DNA of 64,000 nucleotides from Heterostelium album PN500 (lineage: Eukaryota; Evosea; Eumycetozoa; Acytosteliales; Acytosteliaceae): contig NW_008805064.1 in the NCBI RefSeq assembly GCF_000004825.1, positions 1,798,001 to 1,862,000 of the forward strand. Reading direction: 5' to 3'. The translations under genes were made by a program, and so were the position numbers. This document shows, piece after piece, positions 45,443 through 57,209 of this stretch; positions within the stretch are counted from its first letter, which is position 1, and each line of letters opens with the position of its first letter. Below the pieces are notes generated by a model, which worked only from the letters and a program-made list of their open reading frames with translations, had not been told where the DNA came from and searched no databases.

Positions 45443-46127
45443 ATAGTTTAACAATAAAATTTAGAATACATAAAAAATTTAACTTTTGTTTTTTTTTATA
45501 ATAAGTTTTTTTTTTGTGAACTTCACATCTTTTTGTTTTAAAAATAATTTTATTTCAATCATTTTGTTAAAAATAAAAGATTATAAAGTTAAATGAAAAG
45601 AAAATCAATCTTAAAAACTTCTTTTAATTTTTTGTTTGTGAATCACTATATCGGTAATTTAAAAATAAATAAAGAACAAAAAAAAAAAAAAAATGATTGT
45701 CAATTCACAAAATCAGCGAAATTCAGTGAAATGTTAATTCAAGTGTTCTAAAAATTGTATCCCGAAAATAAAAAAGTTGTTTTTCCAATTTATCATTCTT
45801 TTCAAGGATCAAAGACCAAATTCTTTTCATATTCACAAAATAAATTGGTTGTTGGGAATTTCTATAAAATTTAATTCTCCAAAAGTTAATTAAAAAATTC
45901 CCTGAATTGAAAAGTGTAAACATTGAAATTTATATTAATAATACCAATAGAATATTAGAAATCTATTATATAAGTAGATAGATTAGTTTCCAAAACATTC
46001 AAAAAAAATAATTTCTCTTTCAAATTAATAAATACATTAAATTATTTATATTAATAAGGTTTGTAAAAATAATAATCGAACAAAATTTTCTATTTTTTTT
46101 AATTAACTAATACAATTAAGATAAAAA
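45443..46127. other. Intergenic 0.7 kb
   Basis: AT-rich sequence between poxA and the small secreted-protein gene. The minus-strand frame at 45723-45923 has no recognisable motif. A TATA-like stretch and oligo-T lie at 46080-46110, just before the next ATG. Confidence 0.6.
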
Positions 46128-46463
46128 ATGAATATTGTCAAATCTGTTTCCTTAATGTTGGTCGTATTGTTCTTGTTGGCTGTGGTCAATGCTGCCCCAT
46201 GTTGTGAGAAATGTAATGAAGATGATTGGAGATGTACATCTAATTGTATAGATTGTAATAGACCAACTACCTTTATGACTATCCCACCTTGGCCTGAGCC
46301 CACCCCATTCCCATCAACCACTGGAAAGCCAACTACAACAACAACTACTACTCCATCAACCGCTCCACCAACTTCTACTCCATCAACCGCTCCACCAACT
46401 TCTACTCCATCAACCGCTCCACCAACTTCTACTCCAACCACTACATCCACAACTACCAAGTAA
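46128..46463 (+). CDS. Small secreted Cys-rich / PT-repeat protein
   Basis: Single exon, 111 residues. A clear signal peptide (MNIVKSVSLMLVVLFLLAVV, then NAA) is followed by a compact module with six Cys (CCEKC, CTSNCIDC), then Pro/Thr repeats with three copies of STAPPTSTP and a final TTTSTTTK. This looks like a small mucin-like extracellular or slug/spore matrix protein. The Pro/Thr tail is a probable O-glycosylation region. No family was recognised. A canonical AATAAA lies about 45 bases after the stop. Its layout (Cys module plus Thr-rich stalk) echoes the N-terminus of the M66 protease, but the sequences are not evidently related. Confidence 0.82.
   Translation: MNIVKSVSLMLVVLFLLAVVNAAPCCEKCNEDDWRCTSNCIDCNRPTTFMTIPPWPEPTPFPSTTGKPTTTTTTTPSTAPPTSTPSTAPPTSTPSTAPPTSTPTTTSTTTK
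46352..46432 (+). repeat. Three exact 27-base tandem repeats in coding sequence
   Basis: CCATCAACCGCTCCACCAAC plus TTCTACT is repeated three times without change (46352-46378, 46379-46405, 46406-46432), encoding PSTAPPTST. Exact identity, including third bases, indicates recent expansion. Confidence 0.92.
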
Positions 46464-46577
46464 TCTAATCCTTTTTTACAATTGTATATAACTTACAATC
46501 CATATTTCAATAAAGTAGTACTTTGTTCTTAATATCAACAAAAAAAAAAAAGATATATCTTATATAATAAAAATATA

Positions 46578-48347
46578 TTAAAATATTTTATTAAAAATAA
46601 AACCTTGTCTTGCAAGAGTGTTCGACATGAATAGAGGAGGCAAAATTTCGTTGAACTCCTTTGGTGTACACGCCTTTGCGAGGAATGGATGCTCCATGAG
46701 CTGTGTGGTTGTCGCTCTCTTTGATGGATCAACCTGTAGACATGAACGTAGAAAATCGAGTACCTCATCGGACCAATCGGGATGATCTTCTTTTGTAAAG
46801 ACCATGCCTTCGATGGCCACTTTGATCATTGCCTTGAGTCGCGAATTGCTGTTTGGCAGCTTTCGGTTGATCATCTCTGCAATGCAGACACCGAAACTCC
46901 AGATATCCGCTGGAAGAGAGTGTGGGTTTCCGTGGAGTTGTTCTGGTGGCATCCAGAAGGGCGATCCACACATGTGAATATCTTCTTTTTCGTGTGAGAA
47001 ATCGATGGCCAGTCCAAAGTCAATCAGTTTAATCTCACCTTTCATACTGATCATAATGTTTGAGCTCTTCAAATCACGATGACAAAGTTGGTTCGAGTGT
47101 AGAAAATGAATGCCTTTGAGTATCTCACGTGCAATATAAGCGATACGCGCTTCACAAAAGTTGAAATTGTTGGTGGCCTCACGAAGTGAGCCACCCTCCA
47201 AGAATTCCATGATCATCCAAAGCTCGTCGCCACGCTGAAAAGCGCCCAAATACTTTACGATATTGGGGTGTTGACAGAATCGCATGAATCCGATCTCATT
47301 GAGATTCATTCTAATCTGCTTTGGTGTTACATGCTGCATCTTTTTCAGTGCAACCACCTGTTTGTCGTCTGCGCAATGAGGAATCTTGTTTTTCGCTGCG
47401 AAAACCGAGCCAAAACCACCTCTTGCCTCGAAATCTAAATTCTTATATTGATTCTTTGGGTCGCCTTCATTGAGGAGTGTAGCAACGGCAATCTCCCATT
47501 CCTCGGGAAACTTGTAGAAAACACCGGGTGCTACAAATATTCGGTTGGAATCGATTCGCTTCTTTCGCTCAGGATATATAAAGGAGAGCGATGGCCCTGA
47601 GCCTGTGTTTGTATTTACAATGGCACCGTGTTGTTGTTGTGGTTGGTTGGTTGGTTGGTTTGGCCGTAGCAGTGAATCGGTGTGTGTTGGCTTGCTGATG
47701 GCAGAGCCACTGCAATGACTGCCAACCATGTTTGACTTGTCGTCCTCCTCGTCCGACGATTGATTCGAGGAGTTGTAGATCGATGAAGCCGGCTTTGGCG
47801 AGTTGCCTCCGCTACCATTGCCACCGCCGCTGCCAGCGGTAGAGATGATCACCGATGGAATCTCTTCTTTGATTTCATCCTTGATTTGGGCGATCTGCTC
47901 GCCTTGTTCGATGTATTTATAATAGACCAAGTCTTTCTTTCTGAGAAAATTGATAATGTGTACGACCACCTGGAAGTTGTTGTCGATCAGCTCTTGATCG
48001 ATGTGCGTCTGTCTGACCCATTTACGATCGAATTTCTGCAGTCCTTTATAGTTGTTGATGCAAATTACCGATGGAGCTGTTACATCGTCGTCGACATCAC
48101 TCACTGAATCCTTTTTATGCAGTGGTGTAGGGCTTGTACTATTTGTTCTTGGTTTTGATGGTGTTGAAGATTTCTATTTGTAAATATTTAAATTAATTAA
48201 CAAAACAACATTCAAAAATATCTTTTTAATAATTATACATACATTTCGGACGACCACTTTTTGGTCCATCAATTCTTCGTCGTCATTTATCAAAGTTTTA
48301 TTTTTCTTTGATTTCTTCTTTATTAACAATTTAGATAATAATTTCAT
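46578..48347 (-). CDS. PAK-like STE20-family serine/threonine kinase
   Basis: Two exons (48243-48347 and 46578-48173) encode 566 residues. The N-terminal 290 residues hold a basic start (MKLLSKLLIKKKSKKNK), the island NNYKGLQKFDRKWVRQTHID and an Asn/Gln/Ser linker. The kinase domain follows: RGGFGSVFAAKNK (Gly loop), VVALKKMQ (ATP lysine), IMEFLEGGSLREA, CHRDLKSSNIMI (catalytic loop), LIDFGLA (Mg loop), GSPFWMPPEQL (activation segment) and DIWSFGVCIAEM. The residues look complete, so it should be active. The HPNIVKYLGAF and GSPFWMPPE patterns place it in STE20/PAK. D. discoideum has several short PAKs (pakF-pakH) of this type. No canonical CRIB motif is visible, so GTPase binding is uncertain. 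Its stop is 115 bases from the facing small-protein gene. Confidence 0.88.
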
Positions 48348-48918
48348 TTTCTAAAATTGATTAAAAAAAATATATATTTTAATTATAATTATATATAAAT
48401 ATTATTTAACATAAATATTAAAAGATTAAGAATATTATTAAAAATGAGATCTTTGGTTGGTATTACAAATTAATTTTTTTAAAAAAAATTATATATAGTT
48501 TTACAAAAGTTATTAACAAGTTATTATTTTATTGTTATTGGTTTTAATAGTAATAAAAATAAGTGACTGTTGACAGAGATTTAAAGAGGATGGTGTGGTG
48601 TTATAAATAAAAATAAAGATGGTTCATCGATGATAGACAAAAAAAAAAGAGAGAATGAATTATAACTCTAAATGTTTGATTTGTTTTTTAGGTTGAAGTT
48701 GATCAATTTGCTTTGCTTTGTTTTGTTTTGTATGAACGTAATTGTGGTATCGCGATGTAAGGATTGATTATTTAAATAAATAAAATAAAATCTAAGTAAA
48801 GTTGATTGTTTGATGATTGACAACAAAAAGGAAGGAAGTACAATGTTGAAATCTTCCCTGTAATGTTTGGAATATATAAATTGAATTCCTGATTTGAGTA
48901 ATGTAATAATACCCTCAA

Positions 48919-48958
<40 letters not shown>

Positions 48959-51607
48959 TCAATTAAATATTTTCTTGTTTTGTTTTATGTTTTGTTATGC
49001 TTTGCACTATTGTATGTATGACTGACTGACTATCTATCTATCTGTCTGATGTCTGTTGGTTATGCTGTAATGTTTGATGATGTTGATGATGGTGAATGGA
49101 GATGGAATGATTGGTTTGATTTGATGTTGTTTTTTTTTTAATGAACGAACAACAACAATAACAACAAGTAGAAAATTTAAATAATGTATATTTCTGTGTA
49201 ATAAAATATAAAAAAGGTATAATTTCAAAACAAATACAAATAATTGAAATATATAAAAACAAACAACAACAACAACAACAGGTAACACATACACACATTG
49301 ACATTGACATCTTTCATTATTATTTTTTATTTGTTATTAATAAAACATGCCTAAATAACCTATAGCTGGAGATATCTTATCTCATCTCATACATTTTTGA
49401 TGAAGTTAACATCCTAGTTAACCACAGCCACCACCAAACAAACACACACAACACAACGACACACCAAAAATAATATGATGACAAAAATACTTTAATATAC
49501 ATGTATATTTATAAATATTATTTTACAATATTGCTGATGATGTCTGGTAGGTCGTTTACTGATAATAAACTAAACAAAGCAAAACAAAACAAAAACACTA
49601 CTATTCTATTTTAATTCAAGAAAAAACGGGAGAAAAAAGAGATAAACACACAGACACAGAAACCAACACACAAATAAACACACATAAATACATTAACACA
49701 TACAACCACTACTACTACTACTACCACCACACAAATCACAGTAGAATCACAGAGATTCTTTTAAAAGAGAATAGGAGGAGGTGTTTCTTTCAGGAAAGGA
49801 AATTATCATTATTAAAAGGTTGTGTGTGTGATGCTTTTGTTAGTGAATCGATATCGATTAATACAGAAACTAAACTGCATTTTCAACTAAAAACAAAAAG
49901 TTATTAAAGTACAACTAAAAACAACTAAATCGAAATGCAATTGATATAAAGAGGGAATAAAACTTTAAAAATAGTTTGAATTTTCTCTTTAATTAAAAGA
50001 ATAAATTTAAAATGACTTTTTTGTTTTAATCACAATATTAATGATTATTACCATTTCTGATATCCAATGCTTTTTTGTTTCTTTTGTTTATTGTTATTGT
50101 TATCTTATTGTAATAATAATCGTTATGATCTAAAATCTAAGTCATATGTATGTAAAAATATGAAATTTAACATATAGTAATAATACAATATTGTTAACTA
50201 TCTTTTCTCTCTCTTATTTCTGTCAACTTCGTTTTGTTTAATAAATAATAAGTAAATAAATAGTTTTCGATTTGATTTGAGGAGTTAACTTTAAAAACCC
50301 CTCTTGAGGATAATAAACCAAAAAAAATACCCAATAGATATTGTTGATCATAATGAGATTTGGGGTTTTGTTTGAAAAAAACATCAACTCTTCTCCGAAA
50401 AAACATTTTTAAGATTTTTTTGATTGATTTGCTGAAATATAACAAAAATGAGAAATGTCTTTTTTTGACTCTGTTTCAATTACCATTTTCAAAAACAAGA
50501 TCGATAATTTATTTATGAATTTTTTAAATATTCATAATTAAATTTTATTGATTTATCAAAAAAAAAAAAAACTTTAAATCTTAATTTCTATTCTTGAACT
50601 ATTTATTATTCTATTTATATATATAAATAATTCTTTTTTTTTTATTTTTTAATTTGCTAATACAACATTCAATTATTTATTTTTTAAATATTTTTTTATG
50701 TTTGATTTATTTTTTTTTGACAGTCTTATCAGTTTATTTGACAAATTGATTTTGGGTTGTGAAAGAGTGATGTATTAATTCTAATTTGTAAAATATTTCT
50801 TTTCACACATATGTATTATCATCATCAGCATCATCAATTTTATTTTCAATTCAATTTACATAAAAAAAAAAGAGACAGATGTGGTTGTAGAAGATTACTA
50901 GTATTGGTATTTATAATAGTACATAGTCTGGATGGTGTATATGCTTTTTGAAATATAAAAAAAATTAGAATTTGGTTAAAGTAAATATATTTTAATAAAA
51001 ACAAAAAGAATTTTGATATCAAAATTAAATCGTATGAGATAGTAGTGCTAGAGATAGATAATACAAAAAGAGAGTTGATTGATTTTTTTCAATTCATAAA
51101 TACAGTCATTTTATTGAACAATATCATATCTATTTCTGAATTGATTTATCTGATTTGATAGTCATATTAATAAACAAGTGAGTTTTTTTTTGTTTTTTGT
51201 TTTAATCAATGCAATCAATACCTGCATATCATTTATCTGTTTAAATATTTGAAGTGAATTTTTTGGGAGTTACTTTTGTGGGTGAGATAAATAGATGTAG
51301 TGATTTATTAGTTTTTGATTTGATGAAATATATTCAAAGATTTATTTTTTTGTAATTTAATTATTTGTATTAAATTTGATTATATAAATATCTTGTGTTG
51401 TCAAACAATTTCTTTTTAATGGTTAATTAAAGAATAATATAAAAATACAGAAATTAAATTAAATATAAACTTTATTTAATTAAATATCAATAATGTTTTT
51501 TTTTGCAATAATATTTTTAATTGTTTTTTTTATTTTAGAAAAAACATACATGTTGATTATTTTTTGGGTAGTTTTAAAAGTTTGTTTGAATTTTGAAGTT
51601 GAATTAA
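48348..51607. other. Intergenic 3.3 kb
   Basis: Upstream region of the PAK-like kinase and downstream region of the coiled-coil gene. It is AT-rich with CAA, TATC, CA and poly-A/T tracts. A minus-strand frame at 50194-50445 has some complexity (QNPKSHYDQQYLLGIFFGLL) but no recognisable domain or codon pattern. Nothing else is supported. Confidence 0.55.
48919..48957 (+). repeat. (CAA)n microsatellite in non-coding DNA
   Basis: About 13 uninterrupted CAA units lie outside any supported gene. A short (CAACAA) echo occurs at 49263-49280 and a TATC/TGTC repeat near 49030-49047. Confidence 0.9.
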
Positions 51608-52369
51608 TTATTGTGATTGAGTAGCCCAGTTTCCAGCCACTTCTTGAATTGGAGTGTGTTGTTTCTTTGCACTCTTTTTAAAGGTGAATAGACTCTGTTT
51701 CTTTTTCATCTTTTTAAAGTCATAGGAATCCATTGCTGGAGAAGCTGTAGTTGGCGAAGATATACTGTAGTTTGGCATGGGTGACATTGGTGAGTTGGTT
51801 GGTGAAGAAGTTGCGGAGGCGCCGCTTCTGGTGCTCGGACTTTCCATCATCGACATCATCGAGGGTGATGAGGTGTTGGCTTTCTTGTAGTTGAGTGGGC
51901 TCGATGTTGGCGAAGAACGGAATCCCCAGCTTGTCTTGGAGCGTTGTGGTGCTTCACGTGGCGCCTTCAGGGCTTCGATCTGCTGTTGGAACATGAATGC
52001 TTTCTCTGACATCTCGCGCTCCAATCGCTGAATGTTGAGATCACGCTCGTCAAGCGCGTTCTCCATCAGCTTCATCTGTGAGCGCAATCTATTGATTTTC
52101 TGGCGTTCCTCAGTCATCACCTTGTCTTTGGATTTCTTTTGTGACTTTTTCTTCTGTCCTTCGTAGTCGATGTGAGCATCGTCTTCATCCCATTGGAGAT
52201 GTAGTAACAGTTCGTCACGTTCATTCAATATTTTTCGAGTGGATTGCAATTCACTCTTAATATATTCCAACTCCTTCTCGAGGTATTTATTCTTTTCTGC
52301 TAAAGCGTCGCCATCCATTGGCACTTGTGCTTTAGGAAGTGTGATTGGTGTTTCCATCATTGTAGTCAT
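51608..52369 (-). CDS. Coiled-coil, Ser/Pro-rich protein, unknown
   Basis: Single-exon protein of 253 residues, not recognised. Residues about 20-60 (DALAEKNKYLEKELEYIKSE and onward) and 85-130 (INRLRSQMKLMENALDERDL and onward) have clear heptads and should form coiled coils. Between them is an acidic WDEDDAHIDYEG and a Lys-rich KKKSQKKSKDK. The second half has many Ser/Thr-Pro sites (TSSPLNY, PTNSPMSPMP), suggesting proline-directed phosphorylation, and ends in a basic KKMKKKQSLFTFKKSAKKQ. It could be a cytoskeletal or signalling scaffold. The ATG at 52367-52369 is first in frame. It has an unusually long upstream intergenic region. Confidence 0.78.
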   Translation of the reverse strand: MTTMMETPITLPKAQVPMDGDALAEKNKYLEKELEYIKSELQSTRKILNERDELLLHLQWDEDDAHIDYEGQKKKSQKKSKDKVMTEERQKINRLRSQMKLMENALDERDLNIQRLEREMSEKAFMFQQQIEALKAPREAPQRSKTSWGFRSSPTSSPLNYKKANTSSPSMMSMMESPSTRSGASATSSPTNSPMSPMPNYSISSPTTASPAMDSYDFKKMKKKQSLFTFKKSAKKQHTPIQEVAGNWATQSQ

Positions 52370-54297
52370 TTAATTGATTATTATTGAGGTAGGATGATTG
52401 AGATTATTATCTTCTAAAGATTAATTATTAAAATTAGCAATTCAATTCAATTCAATTGAATAGTTAGAAATTTTGAAAACAAATATTATTATTATTTCAA
52501 AAATAACAATTTTGGAATGAAATGATATTATTGTACAAAAGAGATTTGAAACCAACTACCAAAAATAAATTAAATATTTGGATATTGATTGTTGATGTCA
52601 ATTTGATTGTATTATTACTAATTTATTATTACTATAAATATTTTATAGATATTTAGTTTAGAGGTAATGATGATTATTTTATTGATGATGCGGATGATGT
52701 TAAATATTTATAATACAATTGATTGTGTTGTTGGTGAATTGTTTGTTTATTAATAGATAGATATAAAACTAGCTTGTTAAGATATTTAATATTTAGTTTA
52801 ATAATAAATAAATGAATAATAATATTTAAAAAAGGGAGATTATCAAATCTTTGTTCGCCAAGGTTTTATGGATAGATTGTTTTAAAACTGAAATTTTAAC
52901 AATTGATTATTGAGCAGTCACTTTAATTAATAATAACAACAACAGCAATATTGTTATTTCAATTGTATATACAATTGATAGATTATGTAAAGAAATTACA
53001 AAAACAATGCAACGTTGGTGATAAAAATTTGAAATTATTTTAATACAGCACACACTTGCAAAAGAATAGAATAGATATATTATCGTTTATCTCTCGACTA
53101 TTACTAATTCTTTACTTATTAAGGTCGGATATTTATAAGTTAGAGAGAGGGAGACAATCAATTATCAATTAAATCCAGTGTGGAGTTGAGAGTGTGATGG
53201 CGTTGGTGCTGGTGTGCAGTGGAATTTTAAAAGTGACAATAGATAAGTGATTATGATTATTATTATGATGATGATGATGATTATTAAAGTAATTAACTAT
53301 AGAATACATAAAAATAGATAACAACAACAAAAAAACAAATAAATAAATAAATAAATAAATAAATATATCTAAAGTAATAGAGGAAGGAGATGGCAATATA
53401 ATAATAACTTTTCAAATTGATGATGGATTTTTTTTTTTTTTATTGTTGGTTTGGTTGATGAGCTGAATAATCACATACTGTCCGCTGTTATTATTTGAAA
53501 TCTTTGGAATGATTGTTTGTTTGTTTGATTGTATAGGTAGGGAAGTTTGTTAAAGTGTAGAGTATATATTTAAGTTTCCCCTCTATATCTATTTGTTATC
53601 AACAATTATCAATCAAACACTTATTTACCTTTTTATTATTTGCTGATTTGTTTTGTATTATATTATATTATATTGTTTTTTTTTCTTTAAAGCACTAACA
53701 CCATGGTGTATTTATTTAAAGTTTATTTGGTGTTAATTGTTTATATATATATTGATTAGTTATAAAACAACAACAACAAAACAACAACAACACCAGAACA
53801 ACAAAGATAACTTTTAGATTTTAAAAGGATACCAACCTAATGGTTGTAGTCATAGTATGTTTCAGATAATTAATGAATGAAATTAAATATGAATGAAAAC
53901 AATACTATTTATAATATTATTTAACTGAGTACAATAATGATAATAATAATAAATATTTAAATAATCAAAAAAGATATGCAATTCATACAATGCTAACTGT
54001 GTTTGTTTGTTTTGTTTGTTGGTATTTAATTATTTTTGAAGAATAACTCCAATAGCACCAGTTACCTGAATTTCGACCTCTTGACAATAAAAAGAGTGAG
54101 AGTGAGAGATAGAGAAAAAGGATAAATATTTGATGTTGTTGTTGCTGTTATTTACTCGTGTCAAACACTATCGATCAATCAATAAGTACTATTGTTTTAT
54201 GATAATTCTAAACAAAAGTTATAAATATACTTTATTTATGCTAATCAAAAACAACACACACTTGCATGACATATTAAAAATATATATATATATTTCC

Positions 54298-54316
54298 CCC
54301 ACTTCAAACAAGTGGG
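54298..54316 (+). terminator. CCCACTT/AAGTGGG hairpin followed by T6
   Basis: A perfect 7-base stem (CCCACTT, loop CAAAC, AAGTGGG) is directly followed by TTTTTT. It looks like a small-RNA 3' end or pol III terminator context, but no upstream RNA gene or promoter box was recognised. Confidence 0.3.
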
Positions 54317-55883
54317 TTTTTTCTCAACAGGTGGTACTGATACATTGTATGTTTTTATTTTTTTAATAATTATGTGTGTGTGTTTGTATGTATGTGTGAA
54401 TGATATGTGTGAACTAAAACAACACTGAAATAAAAATTATTTTTTTGTGGTGTCTTTTGTTGTGTGTTTTAATAATTATTTAAGTTTTGCATCGATGAGT
54501 GATTGTTTGATTGATTGATTGATTGGAGTGCACAATATGAAGAGGTATATGCATATGCTTGGGTTCACCTTTTTATTTTAGTCTTTGAAATAATTATTTA
54601 GGTCACTTTATTTTTTTCAAATAATTTTTAATATAGTGAAAAGATTAATTTTGTATAAAATTAGAATGAACACATTTTTGGGGCAACTCAGAGTACTCTA
54701 TTATTTAAAACCGATTAGTAAGGCAAACCACCTCACTGAAATATTATTTTAAAGTGGAGGGTACTTTATGAGCTGTAGGTTGTTCAATAGCAAAAGTAAT
54801 CGTTTGTTTATCTTGTTAACAAAATTAATTAAAAATAATAATAAAGAGAAATTAAGGAAATAGTTTATCGATTGACTATTTTTGATGGATCGATTATCTA
54901 ATCAATAGTCTCCATACTGCTAAAATGATCACAATGATCATAGTCTATAACAAAAATTATAAAATAATTCGGAAAATAAATATGCCCGATATAACATTTA
55001 TTTCTATATTTATAAATAGAATTTATTTGACCATTGAACAAAATGTACTAACAATACATAAATTTATGTAAAGTTATATTTTATAATAATAAATGAAGTC
55101 TACACTATTTTTTAAAATTATATTATTATTTAGGAAATTTTCCTAAATTCCAAGTACTTACAATCTAAAAATATATATTTATTTGAATATTATTTAAAAG
55201 GGGAGGAGGGTAGAAAAATGTTGAAAAAGGAATCTAAAATACTAATATTTATTTATATACTCTTATAATTTTTTATTTGAAAAGAAAAATAGTCTTTGTT
55301 CGTAACCATAAGACAGTTGAAATGGAATAGATGATTGTTATATTTTCAATATTGCTGGAATTGATGGAATTGATTGTTGTTGTATATATTGATTAAAAAA
55401 TATTTATAAATTAAGAATTACAAAACAAACAAAAATATTGAGAATTAGATGTTAAATAAAAAAAAAAAGTAAAGTAAGTTGTGTGTGTGGTATGATATTG
55501 ATCATTAGAGTGGTAGGTATATAATTTTTTCGACAAAAATAGTAACTACATATATATATAAATATGATCATATCATTTTTAATTATATTTAACACATATA
55601 ACTCATATATGTATATTAAATTTTTACTCAATACGATAACACACTAGATGACTATCAGAGCAGATAAGGATAAAAATAAATTTAATATGTATTAGATTTA
55701 ATAAATTGATTTGATTGGATTTTAGTTTGGTGGTTATCGAAAGTAATCAGAATTGTGAATTGTAAAAGGTAATATATTTTATTGATATCCTATTACTTTA
55801 GAAATTATATACGCATATACAAAGTGAATGGATGGCCGAAATATATTTGTTTGATTTGTTATTTTATTATTGTGCTGTTATTT

Positions 55884-55914
55884 ATTGTTATTGCCTCCGC
55901 GAGGTATTAACAAT
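55884..55914. repeat. GC-cored hairpin in AT-rich DNA
   Basis: ATTGTTATTGCCTC (55884-55897) pairs with GAGGTATTAACAAT (55901-55914) around a CGC loop: 14 positions with one mismatch and one G-U on the RNA level. It is the most GC-rich spot for several kilobases. Confidence 0.5.
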
Positions 55915-57209
55915 AGTCAATCATTTTAATTACAATATTAAATAGATATTTACTTATTTCGATCTTCCAACTTGTATTATTATTATTACATTCGATCATC
56001 AAGCAAACACAAGTGTGTTAGAAATGGTATTCTTTGTTTTGGTACTACCCTCAAATACCTATTGTATCCTATTGGGTGGATATCTATCCAAAACAACTGT
56101 TGAACGTTGAACAAAATAAATAAATAACTTTTCACCTTTTCTTTCCACTTTAAGTTAAATTTTAAAACTAAAAATACAATTTTAATTAAATACAATCAAT
56201 ATTGTTGTATATTGTATCGTATTGTATAAAAAGATCTTTTTCGTATTTGTTAAAATAACCTTTATCCTCTCTTATTCTAGCTACTTTAATCATATTTGAA
56301 ATCATAAAATAAACACTACTTTTACCTTTTATTTCTCTTTCAACTGGTCAATTAAACCGCGAATTAACGAAACACTAGTAATACAATTGTGCTATTGTAT
56401 CATATCTACTACCATTGTATTCTTAAAGTTGTTGTGTTATTGTTATTGTTTATTTATTCTTATTATTGTCATGATATCATTTTTGAATTGTATTCGTTGT
56501 CATCCATATTTTTTATATAAAAATATAATTATAAGCTATGATGTAGATAGATCAATGATGATCTTAGATTGTAATTTTAATAAAATCATGAAATTAAAAT
56601 TAAAATTTTTAAAAATATAAAAAAAAACAAAAATATTTCAATTTTATCACCTTATATACTAAAGAATATAGATATATTTTAATACCTGTATTCCTAGGTT
56701 TAAGAACACCGTCAAAGAGATAATGATTTTCATTGAATTTTTATTGGTCGTTTGAATCAAAAACCACCCATATATTTCATTAAATATTAATTTTTATTTG
56801 AAACACTTCATTTTTTTGCACAATAAATGAATATATCATAAAAAAAAAAAAAAAAAATATCAAAACACACAGTTCATTAACAATCAATTATCTATCTTTT
56901 TTTTCAAACATTATATTATACTTTTTTAATGAAAAATATCATTTATCAACACATTATATATTATTATTATTTATTGTAAAATCATAATTAAAATATTATT
57001 TATTTGATAGAATAGATAGATATCATAACAAGACAAAATCAAGATAGAAATATAAAGATAGTATTTAAATGTGACTGTTTTTTTTTTTTTAAATAATAAT
57101 AAGAAGTTTAAAAAATAATAGTTAGTTAGTATTTATTTATTTATTTAATAGTTAGTTTAGTTTGTTGTTTATATTTTGTTAGATTCATCAAAATAATATC
57201 ATTTGAAAT

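Larger units (their letters stand above)
52370..57209. other. Intergenic 4.8 kb between divergent genes
   Basis: The longest gene-free stretch here. It contains many AT-rich simple repeats (ATAA at 53337-53362, CAA at 53768-53790, TG/TATG near 54370-54400), a terminator-like hairpin at 54298-54316, a GC-cored hairpin at 55884-55914 and a G-rich patch at 55200-55212. No coding exon or tRNA could be supported on either strand. Confidence 0.55.

Noticed and set aside
50194-50445. Minus-strand frame of 83 codons
   Set aside because: No family resemblance and a mixed low-complexity composition. Kept only as a note in the intergenic entry.
55986-56195. Minus-strand frame of 69 codons
   Set aside because: No start context, no motif, and no neighbouring exon with compatible splice sites.
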